62,729 nucleotides of DNA, taken from positions 1-62,729 of the forward strand of contig DGSL01000007.1 in NCBI GenBank assembly GCA_002393965.1, read 5' to 3'. This DNA comes from Bacteroidales bacterium UBA4363 (GTDB lineage: Bacteria; Bacteroidota; Bacteroidia; Bacteroidales; Paludibacteraceae). The position numbers and the translations under genes are program-made. Below are positions 43,201-51,536 of this stretch, one piece after another. Below the pieces are notes generated by a model. It did no database searches, had not been told where the DNA came from, and was given only the letters and a program-made list of their open reading frames with translations. Each line of letters begins with the position of its first letter. Position 1 is the first letter of the stretch.

Positions 43201-46200
43201 TCCTGCCGGGTTCCATCTCGATAGTGTCTTTACCTATCGGATCGGACATGCGGACATGAACGAGATAGACCTCTCTTCCAAGAATATCTTGAAGACGAAG
43301 ACGGCGGAAGTCCAGCTCGACCCGATGGACATCTCTCTCATCGGTGATACCGCTGTGCTCCTCATCTTCGCTCCGAATATTTCCAATATCGCTCCTCGTG
43401 CTATCCTCGCAAAGGATACCGCACAGCTCTCCGGAGTCTCCGGCTACGACAATCTGATTGCCGTGACCGCTTTCCAGTCCGACGACTCCGTTTCTGTCCA
43501 CATGGCAGCATTCATGGATAGCATCGCTTCCAATCGCTTCTCCGCGCCGAAGGATATCCTCCAGGCTTGCACTGGCGAGAGGATCATCGCTGCGGCTGAG
43601 GCACGTGAGGGCTACAACTTCACCGGTTGGTGGGATGGTGGAACACTCATCGACGCCCTGCCGGCTGCCACGCCGTCACAGGTTCGCAACGCACGACGCA
43701 TCCCTGGCGTAACCAATGCCTTCAACGTAAATGGCGATTCCGTACTCATCGCCGTGTTCGATATTAATAAGTATGTAGTCAAGGCCGACACCGCCTTCGG
43801 TACACGCAATGACGAAGGCATCGAGATGGGCGCCGTTCAGAAAGACTGGACTGCGACCTTCCCGAACGACACGGTCGACTACAACACGCTCGTGACCATC
43901 ACCGCCGTACCGGCTGAGGGCTACCACGTCTCCGGACTCTTCATCAACGGAGCCGACAGCACCGCAACCTCTCTCGGCGGATTCTACGACAAACCGTCCG
44001 TTACCCAGACCTATGTTCGCTCGTTCAACGTGACGGCAGACTCCGTCTTCGTCTTCACGTTCGAGAAGAACCACTACGAGGCTGACGCTCAGATCTATAC
44101 ACTGGTTGACGATGTCCCTCAGAGATCGAACGCCGGTGGCGATGTCACCTTCGCAATCAACGGTGTCAACGCTGCCTTCGATGCGGACTTCTTCTCCAAG
44201 AACGTCATCGACTACGAGGACGACGCGCTCCTCACGGCAACTCCTGCACCAGGCTATCACGTTGCTAAGATTGCGAAACGTAGCGCTCCGGATGTGAATC
44301 TCATCACTCCGAACGTAGGCAAGAGTGAAGAACGCTCCTACCAGTGGGATGATATCAAGGTTACCGATACCATCGATGTGTTCTTCTCTCTCAACGAATA
44401 CACCGTTCACGCTGAGGCCGCAACCCCTGCCGGGAACGTTGCCCTCGTCGAACTCAAGCCGCTCTCGACCGACACCGTCGGTGAGACGCTCACCGCATTC
44501 GGAGCCGGTGCCGACCTCTCCGTACCTCATGGCAAGGGAGTGCGCATCTATGCCGATCCGCTGCCAGGCTACCACCTGACTAAGTGGGTATTCGCTGACG
44601 GAACTCCTTACGAAAACGAGGTTACGTTACCTAATGTCGATGTGGCGAACTCCAATCGCGACTCCATCGACATCGACTCCCGGTTCCTCCTCTCCGATAC
44701 CTCCGTCGTTGCATACTTCGAGATCAATAAATACAATGTCAAGGCAACGGCCGAGAGACTTGCCGCCGACATCGAGGCCTCCGGTAAGGTTCAGCTGACG
44801 GTCAACGGCATCTCCACGCCTGACGACGAGACGGTTTCCGTCTCCGACGTCGAGGATAATGCCGAACTCCAGCTCCTCATCACGCCAGCCACAGGACGCC
44901 ATATCAAGACCATCGTGCGTATCGATACCGTCAACGGCGTGCCTTCCGCTCCGGTTGTCCTTCAGGATGTTGCCGAGGATACGCACAACTCCGTTCCGAA
45001 GACCATCACCGAACCGGCTGTCAACTCTGCTGCCTACATCGTGACCTTCGAACCGAACGGCGTTAACTTCACGCTCCTCAACGGCGCTCCGGACAAGGAC
45101 TCCATCCGTATCGGAACACGTCCGCTCTCCACGGTATCTCGTCTCGATACCGTTCCTGAGTATGGCAAGAACGTCGGCATCTACGCTAAACCGTCTGTCG
45201 GACGCTCCTTCATCGGATTCCAGCGTCAGGACGGAACCATCGAACCGTCCGACGCTACCACGCTCATCGACGGTGCGTACTACAAGGACGTTCGCAACAT
45301 TCAGAACGATACCGTCATCACCGCTCTCTTCGGCGACTGCACGTACGACTTCACGATCAACGCCGTCGGACGTGCCAAGGTGAAGTACACGCTCAGCTAT
45401 CAGGGAACCGTCTATGATCAGGGCCTCTCGGACGAGGGCGGCTCTCTCACCGTTTCGGCTCACCATGGCGATGTCATTACCATCGACTCCGAAGCCGACG
45501 ACTGTCAGCAGTTCCAGAACTGGAGCAACGGCAATGCGGAAGGCGCATTCACCGTCAATGTCGATGCGGATGCCTATGCCGACCCTGCAACGGTCAAGAA
45601 TTTTACCGTGACCTACGCTACCGTCGAGAAGGCTCTCAACCTCTCTAAGGCACGTGTCGCTCCGAACCAGTTCTCTCGTCTCGCTGCCGTACTCTCCGTT
45701 GACGGCGTCACCTCCACCGGCGACAACAACAACGACCTCACCTGCGGCGATTCCTACCAGATCTCCGCTACGGAATACACCACCTCCGGCGACCGCTTCA
45801 TCGGATGGGCTCCGATGAACACCTCCGGCAACTACTCACCTGCCGATGTCACAATCGCTGACCCGACTACGACAATCGACCTCACCGAGGACGTCTCCCT
45901 CGTCGCTCTCTACGAGCCGATTACCTACAGCGTGACCGTTCAGGTCAACCCGGGTATGGAGACCTACGGCGACGTTTCTGTCGACAACGTTCAGTTCGCT
46001 AATTCGGTCAACGTACCGGCACTGCAGGGACAGACAATCAACCTCTACAATACCGCTGAGGAAGGACACTCCTTCACCTCCTGGCTGCTCTGCTCCTCTC
46101 CGACGACATACGTCGTTGACAGCAAAGACGCAACCAACGGTTCCATCATCGTTACGGCTATGTATGACAACCTGCCTTACACGATGACTACCGGCGTCGT

Positions 46201-49200
46201 TCCTGCTCTTGACGGACTCGAGAAGGGAACATCCCGACTCACCGTCAACGGCGTCGCTGCTACCAGCGCATTCGTCGGCAATACCGTCGTTTGGAACGCC
46301 GTTCCGACCGACCCTGCCTACGAGTTCGCTTACTGGAGTACCGACCCTGCTGGAACCGTTAAGGTAGACACCCTGCCGGATCCGGTGGCTACGAAGATCC
46401 TCCGTGGCAATGACCTCCACGACTGGACGCTCTATGCGAACTTCTCCATCAAGCAAATCCGCGTCGTCGGAAAACCGGCAGTGGCAACACGCGAAGGCGT
46501 CGTTACCGTCCTCGACCAATCGGGCGCTGACAAGAACAATCAGGATGTGGACTATGGCTCCAACCTCACCGTCTCCGCTACCGCAGGCGAAGGATATGAC
46601 TTCATCGGATGGACCGGTGGACTCGATGACAACGCTCCGACGGTTTCCAAGACCTTCGTCGAGAGTGCGAACTATAATGCTATCTTCCAGGTTCGTCAGC
46701 TCACCATGACCGCAGGATCTTCTGTCGGTGGCAAGACCGTTATCGTCAACGCCTCTTACGACAGCGTCAAGCGTGTGGATACCGCTTACTGGACGCCGGT
46801 CGAATACGTTGCTGTTCCGCAACCGGGATGGAAACTCACAGGATGGAGCGACGGATACTCTTCGCTCAAGTCCCTCTCGCGTACCATTGTAGCTACCGAC
46901 GAGACAGCCGTCTCGGCTCGCGACCTCGCCGCTACGTTCGAACCGCGTCAGTACACGCTTATCCTCGTCGCTCCTAAGAATGCGACAACTCAGGAACAGG
47001 TCGGCTACGTCAACTACGACCGTACACAGTGGAAGGATTCCATCTGCATCGGAAACCTGCGCTTCGATAACCAGATCTACATCGCTGCACAGGCAATCGA
47101 CAACCACGAGTTCTCCTTCTGGAGCGATGGCGTCACCGACGCTCAGCGTACAATCTCCGTCGGTTCCTTCTTTGGTAATCAGGATACCATACGACTCCTC
47201 GCACACTTCGATGCCGAGCCGCGTAAGGTGACCGTGACAACCGCTTGCTCCGAGTGCTCCAACGTAGCTGCTGCCGGATCTGCACGTATCGAGCACGGCG
47301 CTTCCTACGGACTCGTCGAGAATGGTACCAACGTCACCATCGTTGCCACCCCTAACCCAGGTTACGAGTTCCTCGGATGGACCGAGATCAAGGACGACGG
47401 ATCCGAGAACGAGGTCGCTGGACCGGACGAGGCTAACTTCACATTCCTCGTCAAGGACTACGACCGCACGCTCCGGGCTAACTTCCAGCCTCGTCGCTTC
47501 GAACTGATGTACACCGTCTCTCCTGCTGAGTCGGGTACCGTGACCGTGACACGATCGGCCAACGCACAGACCTACGGACCGGAAGGTACCATCCTCATCT
47601 CCGACGTGATCGTCGGCGACCAGTTCAAGGCTGTGGCTAAACCGGCCAGCGCTGGATACTCCTTCGAGAAGTGGACCAACTACAACGGCGAGACCGTTCA
47701 CCTCGACCTTACTCACTACACCTCTGTTAATAAGGATCAGATCATCAACGGCTTCGACGGCGATACACTCATTGCTGTATTCAAGCCGGCTGTCCACCGC
47801 ATCGTGGCTTCCTACGATCCGAACATGGGATCTGCTCTCGTTAAGCAAGGCGCCGCTGAGGACGATACCCTCTTCGTCAACTACGGATCTAAGGATGTTA
47901 AACTCATCGCAACGCCAATCAACGACTGCTACGAGTTCGTTCAGTGGGAGGATGGCAGCGTCGAGCCGTTCCGCTCCGTTTCGCTCATCGACAGAGACTC
48001 TGTCTTCGAGGCTACTTTCCAGCGCAAGAACTTCACCGTCAACGTCAATGCTACCGAGGGCGGTAACGTCAACGGACAGACTTCCTTCTCCTCTACGTTC
48101 AACTGTGGCGACAACACTCCGATTGTCCTCACCGCTACGGCCGACGAGGGATACCACTTCGTCAGATGGAGCAACGAGACGCAGGCTCCGGAACGCGACT
48201 ACCGCGATGTGACGAATACCATCGAACTGCTCCCGACGGAGAATATGGATATCACGGCTGAGTTCGCGCTCAATACCTATAAGGTCTCCGTCGTTGCCAA
48301 CCCTTCGTCACTCGGCTCCGTCACACCTGCCGTTTCCGAGCAGATCTATACCTACGATCCTCAAGTCGGTTATCCGACACTCGAGATCTCCGCTAAACCG
48401 AATGCCGGCGTTGACTTCAACGGATGGAGCAACGGCGTGACAACCGCTTCTCAGGTCGTTACCATCATGAGCGATACGACCTTCGAAGCTTCGTTCGGCA
48501 ATATCGACTACACCATCTCCCTCGCTGCGGACCCTTCGAACCTCGGACAGGTCGAGGCTTCTGCTGCGACGGCTCACTACGGCGACGTGGTGGATATTTC
48601 CGCTACTCCGTTCCCGGGTGCTCGCTTCATTGCGTGGAGCGATGGTGTCGCTGAACCGTCGCGTCACCTCACCATTACGCAGAACGTCTCCCTTACCGCT
48701 TCGTTCGAGGCAATCGGCTATCTCATCAATGTGACTGCCGAACCTCAGGAGGCTGGTTCTATCGAGGCTTCTGCCGTATCGGCTCTCTATGGCGAGTCCG
48801 TGACCGTACGCGCTACAGCACAGCCTGGCTACCACTTCGCTCGCTGGTCAACCGAACCGGTCAGCGCAGCCGATAACCGTGGCAATGACATGACCTCCAT
48901 CGATACGACGTTCGTCGTGAAGGGCGATGTCGAGTTCAAGGCGATCTTCGCGAAGAATACCTACACAGTAACCTTCGTGCCGGATCAGCACAGCTCGTTC
49001 CTCAGTCCGGTCAAACTTACCGATAAGTACCTCTTCGGCGACGAGATCAAGGTGGTTGTCATCCCTACCACCGGCTACCATGTCAGTGCTTGGAGCGACA
49101 ATACTGAACTGCGTGACTCCCTGCGCACCATTACTGTGACAGGCAACGCAACCTATAGCGTAACCACCGCTTCCAACGACTACCGTATCATCGTTACCGC

Positions 49201-50347
49201 TTCGCCTTCCGAGGCAGCTTCCAGCCTTACCGCTGTGACAGGACTCGGCGAGGCTCACAACGGTGTGGCTACAGGTTGGGCGGCTCGCAACGAACAAGTG
49301 ACGCTCATTCCGGTCGTTGCTCTGCCGTTCGAGTTCTCGGCTTGGTCCGATGGCTCGCAGGATCAGAAGAAGACGATTATCGTCGTTCAGTCCGACGTCA
49401 ATCTCGGCGTCATCCTCCGTCAGGCCACCTTCGCAGTGAATGTGGATATGACCGGCGTGGATGAGTACGGAACCGTGACCGTTCAGGATCCGAACAAGCG
49501 CAATGTCAACGGTAAGGAAGTTCCTGCTTCTACCGAGATCACTCTCACCGCGACTCCGAAGACCGCACCGGACGGAACGCCTATCACACGATTCGTCGCT
49601 TGGGTGGATCAGAACACCGGCGAGAACCTCAGCACCGAACCTGTCTATACCTTCAATGTCGTTGGACCGGTGAATATCAAGCCGAAGTTCGAATACGTGC
49701 TCTATACGCTCTCGCTCTCCGTTGACGATGCCGTGAAGGGACGTATCGACGCTTCCAACAACAAGAAGAACTTCACAGGCGGTTCCTACAGGTATGGCGA
49801 TGTCGTAACCTTCAGCGCTGTTAGCAAGAACAGCAAGAAGTACTCCTTCAACCAGTGGAGCGACGGCGTTGCCGATGCGCACCGCGAGATCACTGTCACG
49901 GGAGATATGACACTCCAGGCTCAGTTCTCCGATATCTACTACTCGCTCAACGTGGTGGTTACTCCGGAAGGAACAGCCGATGTTTCCTACGATAAGGACA
50001 AGGTGCTCTATGGCGAGACGATTACCGTCACCGTTACTCCGCACTACAACCACTACATCGCAGGATGGAACAAGAGCGGTTCTAACCCGAACGTCAAGAC
50101 GCGCACCTTCACCATGACCAAGGACTACGGTACTCAGACCGTTTACATCAACGATGTTGAGAAACGCGTCTTCGGATCCGACGGTCAGCTCCTCCACGTC
50201 GAGGGCGCTAGCGAGAACGCTATCTACAAGGTGTATAACTACAACGGCGACTTGATCTACAAGGGTACTATGGATCTTCTCCATCTCCCTAAGGGTGCCT
50301 ACATCATCAAGGTGGAGGACCGTGAGTTCAAGGTGCTCGTACGCTAA
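40256..50347 (+). CDS. Giant secreted repeat protein with T9SS-type C-terminal sorting domain
   Basis: 3,363 residues. A signal peptide (MGKRFTLVVLSLVMTLTASFA) is followed by a beta-helix-like part with GLUG-type motifs (GGLVGATNGSLTISNSGFYG and GGLVGLTAADPSISSSYVY; about 25-230) and an Fn3-like segment (about 480-580). From about residue 730 to 3,280 run about 25 InlB/Listeria-Bacteroides-type beta repeats, each ending near (A/V)xF...N.Y and containing A.P..GY.F..W.DG and R.(I/V) segments. The last ~75 residues (VYNYNGDLIYKG, then LPKGAYIIKVEDREFKVLV) look like a type A T9SS sorting signal, so the protein is probably exported by the T9SS whose components lie at 20-28 kb and anchored at the surface. 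Likely an adhesin or surface-layer fibre; target unknown. No enzymatic domain seen. Closed by a strong terminator. Confidence 0.9.
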   Translation: MGKRFTLVVLSLVMTLTASFAATYDVYNAGDWNTLSSVTFTSNDVVNVNADFTAASSLGSVAHPFVGTINGNFHTITANTPLIGYANGATIRQLTVTGEMSVADNGSYGTIVANTAAGSALTIDQCLSTSAVRLNNGAVTPYVGGLVGATNGSLTISNSGFYGSIRLVDASLSETAIIGGLVGLTAADPSISSSYVYLNSESSDFEATTTKGTFAGSNNTSSFPSCFYLKPLGRTQDGVAASADAFRNGEVTWGLQKKSGKTTTVWNQDVTGSHANFPIPGTDQALGLYKVSYVFAADATHAVQAADYVNIADANAYVSRIAGGTGDLPTAEKLHVRSASGFFYDDINGNNVEFTKNSYIYGDLTVTIKTVDLYQILRKKSFSGGVWNQITANGETYTNPTPTQVITASYGSTVNVTVTPEAGYSLKTITVDIQRDDEVKVGSVTDISLQTDPVTNITTGASFKMPELNAFVTPEFEIAQPSNLTARPEKMIAPSNVNLEWNNPFASTESGARIIIRRVDESNPTDTVLVYNQPDQKITAWSDPDVAEGEYSYFLHMRFDNQNTDTLSARVMVGSVIMSTLDQVIDFEAEGIDTEIKVYDNGGNYADYSTNYASSLKLIPAPGTRLIISGTYDIHGNATAGDRLQFTGSGLTRNGAPVTTPAYTDPSKTGYVIYGGTGSITDAEKLTTDRDSSITIYFRSNLTDVASGYALTVTVDSIDYRIDTCTVNAFGSITEVNGADPVPAQDYFLTKYGHTVNFKVTPVQGYHVDSVFFGSRQLSAVNDFGGRIDSTEEMEFSIDEVVSDTVFCVKFDINKYYVIPDTIGEGHGDIIVYSPKDVIPGDTAYAHINIIEGQGDSVFVQHQQKVRVVARADYGYHWAYWRNGDVNVKPYGERTADSVVAYTTITPSLLEDSVVIVSDTVFAAAFEKNKYPFQINYRFSNTPGEITATDDVARIAVNGVDSLVSKVDSLFHFDRYVITATPPAGFHLDSVFTYRIGHADMNEIDLSSKNILKTKTAEVQLDPMDISLIGDTAVLLIFAPNISNIAPRAILAKDTAQLSGVSGYDNLIAVTAFQSDDSVSVHMAAFMDSIASNRFSAPKDILQACTGERIIAAAEAREGYNFTGWWDGGTLIDALPAATPSQVRNARRIPGVTNAFNVNGDSVLIAVFDINKYVVKADTAFGTRNDEGIEMGAVQKDWTATFPNDTVDYNTLVTITAVPAEGYHVSGLFINGADSTATSLGGFYDKPSVTQTYVRSFNVTADSVFVFTFEKNHYEADAQIYTLVDDVPQRSNAGGDVTFAINGVNAAFDADFFSKNVIDYEDDALLTATPAPGYHVAKIAKRSAPDVNLITPNVGKSEERSYQWDDIKVTDTIDVFFSLNEYTVHAEAATPAGNVALVELKPLSTDTVGETLTAFGAGADLSVPHGKGVRIYADPLPGYHLTKWVFADGTPYENEVTLPNVDVANSNRDSIDIDSRFLLSDTSVVAYFEINKYNVKATAERLAADIEASGKVQLTVNGISTPDDETVSVSDVEDNAELQLLITPATGRHIKTIVRIDTVNGVPSAPVVLQDVAEDTHNSVPKTITEPAVNSAAYIVTFEPNGVNFTLLNGAPDKDSIRIGTRPLSTVSRLDTVPEYGKNVGIYAKPSVGRSFIGFQRQDGTIEPSDATTLIDGAYYKDVRNIQNDTVITALFGDCTYDFTINAVGRAKVKYTLSYQGTVYDQGLSDEGGSLTVSAHHGDVITIDSEADDCQQFQNWSNGNAEGAFTVNVDADAYADPATVKNFTVTYATVEKALNLSKARVAPNQFSRLAAVLSVDGVTSTGDNNNDLTCGDSYQISATEYTTSGDRFIGWAPMNTSGNYSPADVTIADPTTTIDLTEDVSLVALYEPITYSVTVQVNPGMETYGDVSVDNVQFANSVNVPALQGQTINLYNTAEEGHSFTSWLLCSSPTTYVVDSKDATNGSIIVTAMYDNLPYTMTTGVVPALDGLEKGTSRLTVNGVAATSAFVGNTVVWNAVPTDPAYEFAYWSTDPAGTVKVDTLPDPVATKILRGNDLHDWTLYANFSIKQIRVVGKPAVATREGVVTVLDQSGADKNNQDVDYGSNLTVSATAGEGYDFIGWTGGLDDNAPTVSKTFVESANYNAIFQVRQLTMTAGSSVGGKTVIVNASYDSVKRVDTAYWTPVEYVAVPQPGWKLTGWSDGYSSLKSLSRTIVATDETAVSARDLAATFEPRQYTLILVAPKNATTQEQVGYVNYDRTQWKDSICIGNLRFDNQIYIAAQAIDNHEFSFWSDGVTDAQRTISVGSFFGNQDTIRLLAHFDAEPRKVTVTTACSECSNVAAAGSARIEHGASYGLVENGTNVTIVATPNPGYEFLGWTEIKDDGSENEVAGPDEANFTFLVKDYDRTLRANFQPRRFELMYTVSPAESGTVTVTRSANAQTYGPEGTILISDVIVGDQFKAVAKPASAGYSFEKWTNYNGETVHLDLTHYTSVNKDQIINGFDGDTLIAVFKPAVHRIVASYDPNMGSALVKQGAAEDDTLFVNYGSKDVKLIATPINDCYEFVQWEDGSVEPFRSVSLIDRDSVFEATFQRKNFTVNVNATEGGNVNGQTSFSSTFNCGDNTPIVLTATADEGYHFVRWSNETQAPERDYRDVTNTIELLPTENMDITAEFALNTYKVSVVANPSSLGSVTPAVSEQIYTYDPQVGYPTLEISAKPNAGVDFNGWSNGVTTASQVVTIMSDTTFEASFGNIDYTISLAADPSNLGQVEASAATAHYGDVVDISATPFPGARFIAWSDGVAEPSRHLTITQNVSLTASFEAIGYLINVTAEPQEAGSIEASAVSALYGESVTVRATAQPGYHFARWSTEPVSAADNRGNDMTSIDTTFVVKGDVEFKAIFAKNTYTVTFVPDQHSSFLSPVKLTDKYLFGDEIKVVVIPTTGYHVSAWSDNTELRDSLRTITVTGNATYSVTTASNDYRIIVTASPSEAASSLTAVTGLGEAHNGVATGWAARNEQVTLIPVVALPFEFSAWSDGSQDQKKTIIVVQSDVNLGVILRQATFAVNVDMTGVDEYGTVTVQDPNKRNVNGKEVPASTEITLTATPKTAPDGTPITRFVAWVDQNTGENLSTEPVYTFNVVGPVNIKPKFEYVLYTLSLSVDDAVKGRIDASNNKKNFTGGSYRYGDVVTFSAVSKNSKKYSFNQWSDGVADAHREITVTGDMTLQAQFSDIYYSLNVVVTPEGTADVSYDKDKVLYGETITVTVTPHYNHYIAGWNKSGSNPNVKTRTFTMTKDYGTQTVYINDVEKRVFGSDGQLLHVEGASENAIYKVYNYNGDLIYKGTMDLLHLPKGAYIIKVEDREFKVLVR
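42430..50130 (+). repeat. Tandem InlB-type beta-repeat coding region
   Basis: Approximate span coding for about 25 diverged repeats of 65-110 residues. At DNA level the copies are not identical, so this is ancient rather than recent duplication; boundaries are approximate. Confidence 0.7.
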
Positions 50348-50373
50348 TCTCCATCACACTTGCTGATGGACCC

Positions 50374-50414
50374 GTGAAGGGCTGGCTCCTGTCGAGCCGG
50401 CCCTTCACTTTTTC
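50374..50414 (+). terminator. Strong terminator after the giant gene
   Basis: GTGAAGGGCTGGCT pairs with AGCCGGCCCTTCAC (one T-G) around a 7-nt loop, then T5. Starts 26 bp after the stop. Confidence 0.92.
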
Positions 50415-50547
50415 TTCCAACATGCCGGAGAGGAGAAAATAACGGATCCTCCGTGATCTTTGCCCGCCCCCCCCTAATCAATGTTTTCCTAAGGAATGGT
50501 CATAAGCACCACTGTCAATACCCTCTGTTTCACCCCTTTCTCCCTCC

Positions 50548-50605
50548 CTCCCGCCCTCCATCTCCCTCCATCTCCTCCATCCCTCCATCTCCCTCCATCT
50601 CCTCT
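50548..50605. repeat. 10-bp CTCCATCTCC microsatellite
   Basis: About five imperfect units of CTCCATCTCC (with a CCTCCATC interruption), C-rich and G-poor. The same unit occurs at 57570 and, degenerate, at 11885. Confidence 0.75.
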
Positions 50606-50686
50606 GTGATAGAAATGGCTAAAGGTAAATAGTGTGTTTTTTCATCCTTTTTTATGTAATTTCTCTTTTTTTTAATAAAAAATTTT

Positions 50687-50694
50687 TATATTTG
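50687..50694 (+). promoter_or_regulatory. -7 box (TATATTTG) for the GyrI-like gene
   Basis: Matches TAnnTTTG, 41 bp upstream of the ATG at 50736. Confidence 0.6.
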
Positions 50695-50735
50695 CTAACA
50701 ATTGATACGTTTGTTTAACTAAAAAAGAAACGCTT

Positions 50736-51398
50736 ATGATGTTGGATATTTTACTTGACGGCGGCATAATGGAGTCGATTAAGATCGCTGCCAAACATCC
50801 GGATACCTACAACATGATCATCATCATTGTAGGAATCTTGGTGCCTCTGATTGTCTTGGGCATCGTTATCTTTATCTCTAACAAGAAGGCGAAACTCAAG
50901 GCACGGCTCATCACCGGAAAACCTCTCATGATGGTCGGTTACCAGGTCGAAACCGATGACGAGAATTTCGAACGCGACGTTGACGAACTCTTCGATAAGT
51001 ACAAGGAACGTCGCCCTACCATCGAGAACCGTAAGGAGGCTTTCAGTAGCATCTCCTTCAAGACCAAACTCGGCGAAGGGAAATGGAGATACAGTATCGG
51101 TACCATCGTCAACGATTTCAACCAGGTTCCCGATGACCTCGTTCAGATTGAAATTCCTGCCGGACTCTACGTCTACACCCATTTCCGTGCCGACGATACC
51201 GCTACGTGGCGCAAGGCCCGCGCACGTGCCGAGGCATATATCCTTAACAAGTGGCTCCCTTCCTCCAACTACGAACTCGACGAGGACGCGGTCGCTTACG
51301 AAATGGAGTACCACGACAAGCGCGACGCCGCCAATACGCGTACCATCATCCTCTATTTTGCCATCAAGCAGAAAGGGTCGGACACATCTCTGGATTGA
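50736..51398 (+). CDS. Membrane-anchored protein with GyrI-like effector-binding domain
   Basis: 220 residues. A transmembrane helix (about 27-48, MIIIIVGILVPLIVLGIVIFI) is followed by a linker with NKKAKLKARLITGKPLMMVGYQVETDDENFERDVDELFDKYKER. A C-terminal domain (about 105-212) fits GyrI/AraC-effector-binding folds: FNQVPDDLVQIEIPAGLYVYTHFRADDTATWRKARARAEAYILNKWLPSSNYELDEDAVAYEMEYHDK. Such domains bind small molecules; here, unlike MerR or AraC regulators, the domain is membrane-tethered and has no DNA-binding part. Function unknown. Monocistronic, terminator at 51422. Confidence 0.75.
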   Translation: MMLDILLDGGIMESIKIAAKHPDTYNMIIIIVGILVPLIVLGIVIFISNKKAKLKARLITGKPLMMVGYQVETDDENFERDVDELFDKYKERRPTIENRKEAFSSISFKTKLGEGKWRYSIGTIVNDFNQVPDDLVQIEIPAGLYVYTHFRADDTATWRKARARAEAYILNKWLPSSNYELDEDAVAYEMEYHDKRDAANTRTIILYFAIKQKGSDTSLD

Positions 51399-51421
51399 TG
51401 CCCCTTTTCTCCATAACCATC

Positions 51422-51459
51422 AAAAGGCCGGTTCGCAGACTTTCGAACCGGCTTTTTTT
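51422..51459 (+). terminator. Terminator after the GyrI-like gene
   Basis: AAGGCCGGTTCG pairs with CGAACCGGCTTT (one mismatch) around an 8-nt loop, then T7. Confidence 0.9.
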
Positions 51460-51494
51460 ATTCCGTCCTGCTCCGCCCGGCACCGAAAATCAAG

Positions 51495-51502
51495 TATCTT
51501 TG
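51495..51502 (+). promoter_or_regulatory. -7 box (TATCTTTG) for the M16 protease gene
   Basis: Exact TAnnTTTG match, 34 bp before the ATG at 51537. Confidence 0.65.
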
Positions 51503-51536
51503 TTTCCGTGTTATACGTCGATATCTTTTTACTCTC

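Larger units (their letters stand above)
50415..50735. other. Intergenic region with C8 tract and C/T repeat
   Basis: No gene seen. It holds a C8 run (50467-50474), a pyrimidine microsatellite (50548-50605, listed separately) and a -7 box TATATTTG (50687-50694) 41 bp before the next ATG. Confidence 0.55.

Noticed and set aside
45836..48157. 773-codon open frame antisense to the giant gene (also 42449-43501 and 48848-50284)
   Set aside because: Product of codon bias: the sense gene nearly lacks TTA, CTA and TCA, which would read as stops in this antisense frame. The antisense proteins are low-complexity with no recognisable domain.
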